Part shown: positions 36,704 to 44,649 of the stretch, in pieces
Position numbering within the stretch: the stretch's first letter is position 1
Layout: every line of letters begins with the position of its first letter
NCBI RefSeq assembly: GCF_003046625.1
Contig: NZ_QAAD01000002.1
Coordinates: 248,001 to 312,000, forward strand
Direction of reading: 5' to 3'
Origin: Mangrovibacterium marinum
GTDB taxonomy: Bacteria; Bacteroidota; Bacteroidia; Bacteroidales; Prolixibacteraceae
Length of the DNA: 64,000 bases
Program-made: the position numbers and the translations under genes
Notes under the pieces: generated by a model
Database searches by the model: none
What the model saw: only the letters and a program-made list of their open reading frames with translations
Told to the model about the DNA's origin: nothing

Positions 36704-38023
36704 ATGTCACCAATAGCGCTGTCGCTAAAACCGTTTAATCGCTTCATCAAAAATGAAAGCTCGCCAAGTATTCTCTTGCTTGTCGTCACTGTTGCGACCC
36801 TACTTGCCGTAAATTTGGGGCTCCATGAGTCGTATGTGCATCTGCTTCACGAGGAATTCGTCATCGGATACAGCAAATTCACGCTTTCCAAATCGCTGCA
36901 CCACTGGATTAACGATGGCCTGATGGCCCTGTTTTTCTTTTCGGTTGGCTTGGCCATCAAACGCGAAATATCGATTGGGGAACTATCAACAATCCGCAAG
37001 GCCAGCCTCCCTGTATTTGCCGCACTGGGCGGCATGGTTTTTCCTGTTATTTTCTTCCTTTTACTGAACAACACGGCTGAAACGCAGGATGGATGGGCCA
37101 TACCGATGGCTACCGACATCGCTTTTACAATTGGCATTATGAATCTGCTGGGGAAACGGGTGCCTCATGCCCTGAAAGTTTTTATAACCGCCTTTGCTGT
37201 TGTTGACGACCTTGGAGCAATTCTGGTTATTGCCATTTACTACAGCACATCCATTCAAATGCACCTGATTTTATCTGCCATAAGCCTATTTTTACTTTTA
37301 CTGATATTAACGCGGTTCGGGCTCTACAATAAATACTTCTATACGGTGGTCAGCATTGCGATCTGGCTGCTTTTGCTCAGATCAGGCATACATGCAACCA
37401 TTGCCGGGGTATTGGTCGCCTTTGCAATCCCGATCCGCAAAAAACGAAAGATTTCCCGCTTTCCGAAACATATTCAGAAAGCCGTTGATCAGTTTAAAAG
37501 TCTAAAGGGCAAAATTCCCTCCCGATACATTTTAACCGAGCACGAAATGAAAGCCATTAAGCGCATCGACCGTCTAACCGAGCAAGTACAAACACCGCTT
37601 CAAAAAGCCGAAAATAAACTGGAAGGTTGGGTTGCTTTTGCCATTATGCCTCTGTTCGCCTTTGCAAATGCCGGCGTAAAAATAGATGCTGAAAGTTTTA
37701 TACAGATCGATTTCTCGATGATTATTGCAGCAAGTCTGCTATTTGGCAAACTAATCGGAATTAGCTTGTTCTGCTACCTGGCCATCAAAATGAAACTGGC
37801 AAGCCTGCCCGAGAATGCTAGTTTTAAGCAGCTAAGCATCACCAGTCTGTTGGGAGGTGTAGGCTTTACCATGTCACTGTTTATTGCAAACCTGGCATTC
37901 GAGTACAATCATTTTATCGATGCCTCAAAAATCGGCATCTTGCTGGGATCAATTCTCGCAGGTACAATTGGTTACTTTTTGCTCAAATCGACCTTAACCC
38001 GAGAGTCTGACTCGCCCGGTTAG
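36704..38023 (+). CDS. nhaA: Na+/H+ antiporter NhaA (second copy, altered pH-sensor motif)
   Basis: 439-residue paralogue of the preceding NhaA. Asp133, Asp163 and Asp164 equivalents are present (PMATDIAF, AFAVVDDLGAILVIA), and the Lys300 equivalent is kept (FGKLIGISLF). The motif that is GLEIKRE in most NhaA proteins reads GLAIKRE, so the residue equal to E. coli Glu78, part of the pH-sensor cluster, is Ala. Starting at the ATG at 36704 (MSPIALSLKPFNRF) matches the first copy; a TTG 33 bases upstream is less likely. The pair probably arose by tandem duplication and has since diverged at different functional residues. Confidence 0.92.
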   Translation: MSPIALSLKPFNRFIKNESSPSILLLVVTVATLLAVNLGLHESYVHLLHEEFVIGYSKFTLSKSLHHWINDGLMALFFFSVGLAIKREISIGELSTIRKASLPVFAALGGMVFPVIFFLLLNNTAETQDGWAIPMATDIAFTIGIMNLLGKRVPHALKVFITAFAVVDDLGAILVIAIYYSTSIQMHLILSAISLFLLLLILTRFGLYNKYFYTVVSIAIWLLLLRSGIHATIAGVLVAFAIPIRKKRKISRFPKHIQKAVDQFKSLKGKIPSRYILTEHEMKAIKRIDRLTEQVQTPLQKAENKLEGWVAFAIMPLFAFANAGVKIDAESFIQIDFSMIIAASLLFGKLIGISLFCYLAIKMKLASLPENASFKQLSITSLLGGVGFTMSLFIANLAFEYNHFIDASKIGILLGSILAGTIGYFLLKSTLTRESDSPG

Positions 38024-38025
38024 GA

Positions 38026-38202
38026 TTATATTTTAGCTACAGAAAAAAATGCAACGCCGGCAAAGGCTATTAATGCCCACTGAAGCTCTTTCAAATTCAG
38101 CTTTTTCTTTAAATATCACGATGGCGGCACGAATAACTATCAACGGCACAATAGCTATAATTATAGCTGCAATACGAGCCAGCAAATGAAAACCGACAAA
38201 AA
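38026..38202 (-). pseudogene. 3' remnant of an EamA/DMT-type transporter, frameshifted
   Basis: Read on the minus strand, one frame gives hydrophobic sequence ending IVPLIVIRAAIVIFKEK. It then runs out of register at an A-rich AAAGAAAAAG stretch near 38100-38110, and the next frame continues LNLKELQWALIAFAGVAFFSVAKI to a TAA at 38026-38028. The two pieces joined match the last two helices of drug/metabolite transporters (EamA: P-x-x-x-x-x-x-x-x-x-x-x-E-x-l-x-x-x-q-x-x-G). No upstream part of the gene remains. The interpretation rests on the pattern of the tail only. Confidence 0.55.
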
Positions 38203-38225
38203 ATAAGTAAGAGTAACAAAAACCG

Positions 38226-38339
38226 ATGGTTAATGCTTATATTTACGAGATTGAAAAAGTACTTTTATTAAAAGCAAAATATTGTCAGCAATGGCAATAC
38301 AGAAGAATGCAATTAACTTCTTTTGTTACTCATGATTAA
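38226..38339 (+). CDS. possible small protein (37 aa) directly before a terminator
   Basis: ATG-to-TAA frame beginning MVNAYIYEIEKVLLLKAKYC, with mixed charged and hydrophobic residues and a Gln/Arg-rich second half. The stop is immediately followed by the stem of a strong terminator, a spacing typical of a short transcript. No homologue comes to mind and no good promoter box was found, so it may equally be an untranslated small RNA or chance. Confidence 0.3.
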   Translation: MVNAYIYEIEKVLLLKAKYCQQWQYRRMQLTSFVTHD

Positions 38340-38368
38340 AAGACCGCAGCACCAAGCGGTCTTTTTTC
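38338..38368 (+). terminator. strong intrinsic terminator in the nhaA-asnB gap
   Basis: AAAAGACCGC (38338-38347) pairs perfectly with GCGGTCTTTT (38356-38365), loop AGCACCAA, T run to 38367. It lies 315 bases after the second nhaA and may end that transcript or a short one starting near 38220. Confidence 0.85.
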
Positions 38369-38519
38369 ATAAAAGCTCCCCGTCCCAACCCAATCGTTGA
38401 ATTTTCCGGAAGCATTCCGCAGCCCGTATTAGATTCCAGTGCTGGTATCAAATCTGCATCCAATCCTTCGAAAAGATTCGGCACCAGCCCGAACACATTC
38501 AAGACATCGGCAAAACCAT
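38369..38519. other. intergenic stretch with an uninterrupted minus-strand frame
   Basis: A minus-strand frame without ATG runs from about 38553 to a TAA at 38326-38328 and reads protein-like in part (YGFADVLNVFGLVPNLFEG, ALESNTGCGMLPENSTIGLG). With no start codon and a terminator stem inside, it may be a decayed gene end. I cannot name a family. Confidence 0.25.
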
Positions 38520-38555
38520 AAAAGAAGAAACCAGCATCGAAAGGACGCTGGTTTC
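38520..38555 (-). terminator. probable terminator after asnB
   Basis: GAAACCAGC (38527-38535) and GCTGGTTTC (38547-38555) form a 9-bp stem, loop of 11. On the minus strand it is followed by TTCTTTTAT. It is 119 bases past the asnB stop. Confidence 0.6.
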
Positions 38556-38673
38556 ACACTCATTTTTGGCAAAATGATTGACTTCGGTTGTAGTCAATAT
38601 ATCTTCAGGATATGAATGAGATATCCTTTTTACAAACGAATTTGCCCCCTGAAATATCTAACGGTATCACCAA

Positions 38674-40344
38674 TTAATCTTCCAGATCGTGCTCATGCAC
38701 ACCACGCACGGCACGCCCTGATGGGTCGGCGTTATTCTGAAACGAAGCATCCCAAGCCAAAGCTTCGGCGGTACTACACGCGATAGAGGGTACCGAAGGC
38801 ACACAAGCTGCTGCCTGATCGGACGGGAAATGCTCGGCAAAAATTGACCGGTATAAATACTCTTCTTTCGAGCGCGGCGTATTCACCGGGAAGCGGAAAT
38901 GCGCATTTTTCATCATCTCATCCGATACTTTATCGGTTGCAATTTGCTTCAACGTGTCAATCCAACCGTATCCTACACCATCCGAGAATTGTTCTTTCTG
39001 TCTCCAGGCTACGCTCTCGGGCAACACATTTTCGAAGGCTTTGCGAACCACATATTTCTCCATTTTTCCTTTTCCGGCCATTTTGTCGGCAGGATTCAGG
39101 CGCATGGCCACATCCATGAATTCTTTATCCAGGAACGGCACCCGACCTTCAACGCCCCAGGCTGAAAGCGATTTGTTGGCTCGCAAGCAATCGTACAAGT
39201 TCAGCTTGCTGATTTTGCGTAAGGTTTCGTTGTGAAACTCCTGAGCGTTCGGGGCCTTATGGAAGTACAGATAGCCACCGAAAATTTCGTCAGCCCCCTC
39301 TCCGGTGAGCACCATCTTAATACCCATCGATTTAATCACACGGGCCAGCAAGTACATTGGAGTAGAAGCGCGAATTGTAGTAACATCGTAAGTCTCGATG
39401 TGATAGATGACATCACGGATGGCATCCAAGCCTTCCTGAATAGTATAATGGATCTCGTGGTGAATTGTTCCGATATAATCGGCCACTTTTCTCGCTGCGG
39501 CCAAATCGGGCGATCCTTCCAGACCAATTACAAATGAGTGCAACTGAGGCCACCAGGCTTCTTTTTCTCCTCCTGCTTCAACGCGCTTACCACTGAATTT
39601 TTTGGCTAGTGCCGAAGTGATCGATGAATCCAAACCGCCCGACAATAAAACCCCGTAAGGCACATCCGACATCAATTGGCGCTGAACTGCATCTTCCATC
39701 GCCTGCCGCAAGTCATCGATGCTGGTCATGTTATCTTTTACATTCTCGTAATCCATCCAGTCGCGGGTCCACCACCGTTTCACCTCACCATCGGTGCTCA
39801 ACAAATAATGCGCTGGCGGAAATTCCTGAATCCTGGTACAATAGCCTTCCAGGGCTTTCAACTCGGAGGCTACATAAAACTGACCGTGGGCATCCCACCC
39901 CATATACAAGGGAATAATACCAATGTGATCGCGCCCTACCAGGTACAAATCTTTCTCAACATCGTACAATACGAAACCAAAGATCCCATTCAGATCATCC
40001 AGAAAATCCACCCCTTTCTCTTGATAAAGAGCTAAAATCACTTCACAATCCGATCCGGTTTGATATTCGTATTTATCTTTTGTGCGTTCCCGGATTTCAC
40101 GGTGGTTATAAATCTCACCGTTCACTCCAAGAATCAATTTTTTATCTTTGCTATATAATGGCTGACCTCCGGATTCGGGGTCAACAATCGACAAGCGTTC
40201 GTGTGCAATAATTGCCTTATCGCCACAATAAATACCGGACCAGTCCGGCCCGCGATGTCTTATTTTTTTCGATTGTTGCAATACTTGAGTTCTCAACTCC
40301 TGAGCATCCATCTTCAAATCGAATACACCTACAATTCCACACAT
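38674..40344 (-). CDS. asnB: asparagine synthetase B (glutamine-hydrolysing)
   Basis: 556-residue cytosolic enzyme that amidates aspartate with glutamine and ATP. Cys2 of MCGIVGVFD is the N-terminal nucleophile of the class II glutaminase domain (about residues 1-190), with RHRGPDWSG, HERLSIVD and GVNGEIYNH. The synthetase domain has the PP-loop VLLSGGLDSS, and LTGEGADEIFGGYLYF and GVEGRVPFLDKEFMDVAM follow. Length is that of E. coli AsnB, including the acidic C-terminal tail. It has its own promoter (40394-40423) and terminator. Confidence 0.96.
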   Translation of the reverse strand: MCGIVGVFDLKMDAQELRTQVLQQSKKIRHRGPDWSGIYCGDKAIIAHERLSIVDPESGGQPLYSKDKKLILGVNGEIYNHREIRERTKDKYEYQTGSDCEVILALYQEKGVDFLDDLNGIFGFVLYDVEKDLYLVGRDHIGIIPLYMGWDAHGQFYVASELKALEGYCTRIQEFPPAHYLLSTDGEVKRWWTRDWMDYENVKDNMTSIDDLRQAMEDAVQRQLMSDVPYGVLLSGGLDSSITSALAKKFSGKRVEAGGEKEAWWPQLHSFVIGLEGSPDLAAARKVADYIGTIHHEIHYTIQEGLDAIRDVIYHIETYDVTTIRASTPMYLLARVIKSMGIKMVLTGEGADEIFGGYLYFHKAPNAQEFHNETLRKISKLNLYDCLRANKSLSAWGVEGRVPFLDKEFMDVAMRLNPADKMAGKGKMEKYVVRKAFENVLPESVAWRQKEQFSDGVGYGWIDTLKQIATDKVSDEMMKNAHFRFPVNTPRSKEEYLYRSIFAEHFPSDQAAACVPSVPSIACSTAEALAWDASFQNNADPSGRAVRGVHEHDLED

Positions 40345-40393
40345 AATGCCAAAAATTATTCGTGTTATTTATCTTCAAAAATTATTCAATCGT

Positions 40394-40423
40394 CAAAACT
40401 AAGCTTTTTGTTTCACATACAAA
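40394..40423 (-). promoter_or_regulatory. promoter of asnB
   Basis: On the minus strand TTTG (40423-40420), an 18-base spacer and TAGTTTTG (40401-40394) match TTTG-N18-TAnnTTTG, the same spacing as the ilv promoter. The asnB ATG is 50 bases downstream. Confidence 0.65.
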
Positions 40424-40830
40424 ACAATGACTGTCTTTTTTCCATCATTATTGCCCATTGCCTAGCAAATAATCATGCAATTTGCACTTTAAACCTCAAA
40501 ATGAAATACCAATTTTCAGAGACACTCCCCCAAACATAAAGGGATAACTTCTTGTGAAACCCATTTTTTAACACACCGCCCCCTCTACACGGCAGGGTCC
40601 TGTAAGAAAAAACAGCTTGATTTCCGAAATCAATAAAAAAAGAAGAATCTAAAACATTTTTGGCACATTTTATCCTTCGATCCGTTACAATTTGTCCGTC
40701 TTCCGGCGCAGCATATTCAAAAAACAACGAGTATGCTATCCGTCGGACTCCCTTACGCAGACCGACTCCGTGAAAATTCGAGCACAACTGCTAAAAAAAC
40801 GGGTATTCATCGTTTAAATTAAAAAGGCAC
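40424..40830. other. intergenic region, function not seen
   Basis: About 400 bases between the asnB promoter and the ychF terminator. A 104-codon minus-strand frame covers 40473-40787 but has no recognisable pattern. The GC-rich part at 40575-40610 (ACACCGCCCCC, ACGGCAGGGTCC) stands out in an AT-rich background and could be part of a structured RNA; I cannot assign one. Confidence 0.3.
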
Positions 40831-40861
40831 AAAAAAAGCAGCTTAGAAACTAAACTGCTTT
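40831..40861 (-). terminator. terminator after ychF
   Basis: On the minus strand AAAGCAGTTTAG, loop TTT and CTAAGCTGCTTT form a 12-bp stem with one G-U pair, followed by TTTT. It begins 23 bases past the ychF stop. Confidence 0.85.
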
Positions 40862-40883
40862 GAGATATTTTACGGGACTTCCG

Positions 40884-41984
40884 TTACACATTGAAACGGA
40901 AGTGCATGATGTCGCCATCATGAACGACATAATCTTTTCCTTCTACCGACATTTTACCGGCTTCTTTGCAGGCTTGTTCCGATCCGTATTTGATGAAGTC
41001 GTCAAACTTAATCACCTCAGCCCGGATAAATCCCTTTTCAAAGTCAGAGTGAATCACGCCGGCGGCCTGAGGAGCTTTAAATCCGCGGTGATAAGTCCAG
41101 GCACGCACTTCTTTCACGCCGGCGGTAAAGTATGTTTCAAGTTGTAACAAACGGTAGGCCGACTTAATCAGCTTATTAACCCCCGATTCGGTCAGGCCTA
41201 AGTCGTCGAGGAACATCTGCCGCTCTTCATAGGTTTCCAGCTCGGCGATATCGGCCTCCGTAGCAGCTGCAATCACCAAAATTTCGGCATTTTCATCCTT
41301 TACGGCATCTTTCACGGCATCAACATAAGCGTTACCGGTTAAAACAGCAGCTTCGTCAACATTACAGACGTATAAGATTGGCTTATTCGTGAGCAACTGC
41401 AAATCTTTGGCCAGTTTCAGGTCCAGGTCGTCAATTTCAACCGTACGGGCCGATTTACCTTGCAGCAAAGCTTGCTGATAGATTTTCAGTACATTTACCA
41501 GACGCTTGGCTTCCTGATCGTTGCCGGATTTTGCTTGTTTTTCGGCTTTCAACAGTCTAGCCTCAACGGTCTCCAGGTCTTTCAGTTGCAATTCAATATC
41601 GATGGTTTCCTTGTCGCGAACCGGATCAATCGTAGTATCGACATGGGTGATGTTGTCGTTTTCGAAACAACGCAACACATGTATGATCGCGTCTGTTTCG
41701 CGAATATTGCCCAGGAATTTGTTCCCCAAGCCTTCGCCCTTACTGGCACCACGCACCAAGCCGGCAATATCAACAATTTCGACGGTTGTAGGCTGTACCC
41801 GTTCCGGTTTCACCAATTCGGCTAACTGATTTAACCGTTCATCGGGAACAGTAATTACCCCAACATTCGGCTCGATTGTACAAAAGGGGAAGTTTGCCGA
41901 CTGCGCTTTTGCGTTCGACAAACAATTAAACAAGGTTGACTTCCCGACGTTGGGAAGTCCGACGATACCACACTGTAATGCCAT
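40884..41984 (-). CDS. ychF: redox-regulated ATPase YchF (OLA1 family)
   Basis: 366-residue Obg-like P-loop ATPase that associates with ribosomes and is linked to stress responses. G1 is [13 protein letters not shown]3 [17 protein letters not shown], and the G4 position reads as the non-GTP form (CNVDE) typical of ATP-specific YchF. A coiled-coil arm lies at about residues 140-200, and a TGS domain ends with [15 protein letters not shown] and [20 protein letters not shown]. Length is standard. Divergent from the NrtR-like gene. Confidence 0.95.
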   Translation of the reverse strand: MALQCGIVGLPNVGKSTLFNCLSNAKAQSANFPFCTIEPNVGVITVPDERLNQLAELVKPERVQPTTVEIVDIAGLVRGASKGEGLGNKFLGNIRETDAIIHVLRCFENDNITHVDTTIDPVRDKETIDIELQLKDLETVEARLLKAEKQAKSGNDQEAKRLVNVLKIYQQALLQGKSARTVEIDDLDLKLAKDLQLLTNKPILYVCNVDEAAVLTGNAYVDAVKDAVKDENAEILVIAAATEADIAELETYEERQMFLDDLGLTESGVNKLIKSAYRLLQLETYFTAGVKEVRAWTYHRGFKAPQAAGVIHSDFEKGFIRAEVIKFDDFIKYGSEQACKEAGKMSVEGKDYVVHDGDIMHFRFNV

Positions 41985-42195
41985 TCTAATTAAGTTCTAA
42001 AAATTGCGGTGCAAAGTTAAACCTTTTTCCCTATTTTCGAATAAAACACCTGTCTCAGGCCCGACATTCGAATATTTTTCACTAAAATGCAGCCAGGCAT
42101 CGCGTAATGTGATAATATTGCCGGGCAGCAGATACCTAAGAAATAATATGAACCAAGCAGGAGTCAGCACGATTTCCACTAAACCTGAATGACCT

Positions 42196-42945
42196 ATGAT
42201 CTTAAAATCAATATCGGTCGATTGTGTCATCTTTGGATTCGACAACCAATCGCTCAAAGTTTTACTGTCCAGACAAAATCCGGAGGTTATCCTCAACCAA
42301 ATCAACCAGCAGGAAAGCTGGGAGGAGGTAAAACACCTTTTCGAAAATCATCCTTCTTTTTCCAACAATCCAAGCTGGAATGTTATCGGGGCTCACATCC
42401 CGTCTACCACTGACTTGGATGCTTTTGCCCGCGAAATTGTTGAGAATGCAACCGGGATGAATGATGTTTACCTCCAGCAATTTCATTGTTTTGGCCAGGT
42501 AAATCGGGTACCAAACCACCGGGTCATAACAATTGGCTATTATGCACTCATCAATCCCACCCATCACTTAATCCGCAAATCGGTTGCGGTTAAAGCGCTG
42601 GAGTGGTTTGACCCGACCGCGCTTCCGCCGCTCGCTTTCGACCATGCTGAGATTGTTCAAAAAGCACTGGAATCGCTTCGACAAGAAGTGCAATACCGGC
42701 CAATCGGTTTTCACCTGCTTCCCGAGCAATTCACCTTGACCGAGTTCCAAAGCCTTTATGAAGTGATCCTGGGCAAAAAGATGGATACCCGTAATTTCCG
42801 AAAAAAAATTGCCAATATGAATCTGCTGATCGATACGGGTGAAAAACAAAAAAATGTATCACACCGTGCGGCCAAGCTCTATCGCTTCGATATGGATGTG
42901 TATGAACAATTGAAACGCGAGGGTCTAAAATTTCGCATCGAATAA
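42196..42945 (+). CDS. NrtR-like transcriptional regulator (NUDIX domain plus winged helix)
   Basis: 249-residue protein with an N-terminal NUDIX domain (about 1-150) and a C-terminal winged-helix region (about 165-249). The opening ISVDCVIFGFDNQSLKVLLSRQ is typical. The NUDIX box is degenerate: GAHIPSTTDLDAFAREIVENATG has RE but EN in place of the EE metal ligands, so hydrolysis is unlikely. This is the build of NrtR, in which the NUDIX domain senses ADP-ribose and the wing (LTEFQSLYEVILGKKMDTRNFRKKI) binds DNA. NAD or sugar genes are not adjacent, so the regulon is unknown. Confidence 0.8.
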   Translation: MILKSISVDCVIFGFDNQSLKVLLSRQNPEVILNQINQQESWEEVKHLFENHPSFSNNPSWNVIGAHIPSTTDLDAFAREIVENATGMNDVYLQQFHCFGQVNRVPNHRVITIGYYALINPTHHLIRKSVAVKALEWFDPTALPPLAFDHAEIVQKALESLRQEVQYRPIGFHLLPEQFTLTEFQSLYEVILGKKMDTRNFRKKIANMNLLIDTGEKQKNVSHRAAKLYRFDMDVYEQLKREGLKFRIE

Positions 42946-43045
42946 GTATCGGGGAAACACGATCGACAAACCTGGCAAAAAACGCCTCTGCCGGTTAAAC
43001 TTGTCGACCGTTGTGCAGTCCTAGCAAAAAAGCCTGAAAGAAGGA

Positions 43046-43594
43046 ATGATTGATGAGCAGCAACTTATAGAAGACCTTAAAAACGAATCGAGCAAACAAC
43101 AAGCGTTTCGTGTACTGGTTGGTCGCTACAAAGAGCGGCTGTACTGGCATGTGCGAAAAATTGTGCTGAACCACGATGATGCTGACGACGTTTTGCAGAA
43201 TACCTTCATTAAAGTGTGGCGCAATATTGACACATTCCGTGCCGAATCGGGTCTGTACACCTGGCTGTACCGAATTGCAACAAATGAATCGCTGACCTTT
43301 CTGAATCAAAAAAAGAAAAAGACTTTTGGCGGTTCCGATGATGATCTGCAGGAGCACCTGATTGAAAACATTCAATCCGATCCGTATTTTGACGGAGATG
43401 ACATTCGGCAAAAACTGCAGGAAGCCATTGCCCGCCTGCCCGAGAAGCAAAGGCTGGTTTTCAACATGCGCTACTTCGACGACATCAAATATCAGGATAT
43501 GGAAAAAATACTGGAAACATCGGAAGGCGCACTAAAAGCATCCTACCACCATGCCGTAAAAAAGATTAGTGAATTCATGAAAAACCTCAGCTAA
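43046..43594 (+). CDS. ECF-type RNA polymerase sigma factor
   Basis: 182-residue sigma-70 family factor with only regions 2 and 4. Region 2 contains DADDVLQNTFIKVWRNIDTF, and the DNA-melting part LYTWLYRIATNESL. Region 4 holds LPEKQRLVFNMRYFDDIKYQDMEKIL, cut at the P-E-K-Q-R motif, and SEGALKASYHHAVKKI as the recognition helix. First gene of a three-gene unit; the following gene looks like its anti-sigma factor and the third like its periplasmic sensor partner. Confidence 0.92.
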   Translation: MIDEQQLIEDLKNESSKQQAFRVLVGRYKERLYWHVRKIVLNHDDADDVLQNTFIKVWRNIDTFRAESGLYTWLYRIATNESLTFLNQKKKKTFGGSDDDLQEHLIENIQSDPYFDGDDIRQKLQEAIARLPEKQRLVFNMRYFDDIKYQDMEKILETSEGALKASYHHAVKKISEFMKNLS

Positions 43595-43647
43595 TCTTGA
43601 AGAAAGTGGAATTAAACCTTTTAAAGAAAGCAGAGTCACAAAGACAG

Positions 43648-44100
43648 ATGAGAAAATTTGACGACATATTAAAGCACACCAACGGGAAGCAAGCCGAACA
43701 TCCGTTTAAAGTACCACAAGGCTACTTTGAAACGTTTGAAGATCGGCTGGAAGCACAACTGCAAGCTGCGGAGGAACAAAAATCGCCCCGTCAAACAATT
43801 GTTCGCATCCTGAAGCCGGTTTTAGGGCTGGCTGCCAGTTTTGTCCTAATTATGCTTCTGATAAAGTATCCGTTACAGGAAATTACGCCCATGATCGGTT
43901 CCGAAGAGCTTAGTGCTCAGAATGACTCCGGCTGGTTTGAGGATGTATTGATCAGCTCGACAACCTTCATGGATGACAATAGCCTGCTTTTGAATATTGA
44001 CCAAAACGAAGATCAAACGCCGGCAGAGTCGGAAGAACTGATCAACTACCTAAGCACCGAGTTAAATGATTATGAAATTTTTGCAGAACTCAACAATTAA
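43648..44100 (+). CDS. putative anti-sigma factor (single-pass membrane protein)
   Basis: 150-residue protein with a cytoplasmic N-terminal part (about 1-60, HPFKVPQGYFETFEDRLEAQL), one membrane helix (PVLGLAASFVLIMLLIKYPL, about 70-90) and an acidic periplasmic C-terminal part. The VPxGYF segment and the single span are shared by many proteins encoded next to ECF sigma factors in Bacteroidota. The ATG at 43648 is used; a TTG at 43597, 3 bases after the sigma stop, would add 17 residues and give tight coupling. Its role as anti-sigma is inference from topology and position. Confidence 0.65.
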   Translation: MRKFDDILKHTNGKQAEHPFKVPQGYFETFEDRLEAQLQAAEEQKSPRQTIVRILKPVLGLAASFVLIMLLIKYPLQEITPMIGSEELSAQNDSGWFEDVLISSTTFMDDNSLLLNIDQNEDQTPAESEELINYLSTELNDYEIFAELNN

Positions 44101-44104
44101 CAAG

Positions 44105-44572
44105 ATGATGAGAAAAACATTCATATTCCTTGTCCTGAGCATATTTACAGCTTCTGTTTTCGGGCAACCACCACAAAACGACAAACACGAAGACTTTGAA
44201 ATTTACAAAGCCAAACGGGTGTCGTACATGACCGAAAAGCTACAGTTAACACCGGATGAAGCGCAGAAATTCTGGCCTCTCTACAACGAATTTGATAAAA
44301 AAAGGGCCGATTGCCACTGGACCCGCAAACGAATGGAAGACGAAATTCGCCAGCAATACGATCAATTGACCGAGAAGGATTTCAAAAAAATGAATTCCGA
44401 GATTGTCCAGCTCTACATACAGGAAGCCAATCTTTTAAAAGAATACAACGACAAATTCCTGACCGTTCTGCCCGCACGCAAAGTTATTTTGGTGGGGCCG
44501 ACAGAGAATGAGTTTCGCTTTCAGATGATTCGCGAATACCGACAAAAACGCAGGGACGAAAACAAACAATAA
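44105..44572 (+). CDS. secreted Spy/CpxP-like protein, probable partner of the ECF system
   Basis: 155-residue exported protein: signal peptide MMRKTFIFLVLSIFTASVFG, then a helical, highly charged body. LQLTPDEAQKFWPLYNEFDKKR is the LTxxQ-like repeat of Spy/CpxP chaperones, with a long amphipathic helix through MEDEIRQQYDQLTEKDFKKMN. It starts 4 bases after the preceding gene, so the three genes are one operon. A role as a periplasmic stress sensor or chaperone for the anti-sigma factor is inferred from context. Confidence 0.75.
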   Translation: MMRKTFIFLVLSIFTASVFGQPPQNDKHEDFEIYKAKRVSYMTEKLQLTPDEAQKFWPLYNEFDKKRADCHWTRKRMEDEIRQQYDQLTEKDFKKMNSEIVQLYIQEANLLKEYNDKFLTVLPARKVILVGPTENEFRFQMIREYRQKRRDENKQ

Positions 44573-44590
44573 GTCAACACATATCACAAC

Positions 44591-44622
44591 AAAGGCCGGA
44601 AAGTTCAATTTCCGGCCTTTGT
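44591..44622. terminator. bidirectional terminator between the ECF operon and hisS
   Basis: AAAGGCCGGAAA pairs perfectly over 12 bp with TTTCCGGCCTTT, loop GTTCAA. It sits between convergent genes and has T-rich ends both ways. Confidence 0.9.
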
Positions 44623-44649
44623 TATAATGGGCTATTTAAACATCTTGCT

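Noticed and set aside
40473-40787. 104-codon minus-strand open frame upstream of asnB
   Set aside because: No family pattern, odd composition, no promoter or terminator of its own; kept only as an unassigned intergenic stretch.
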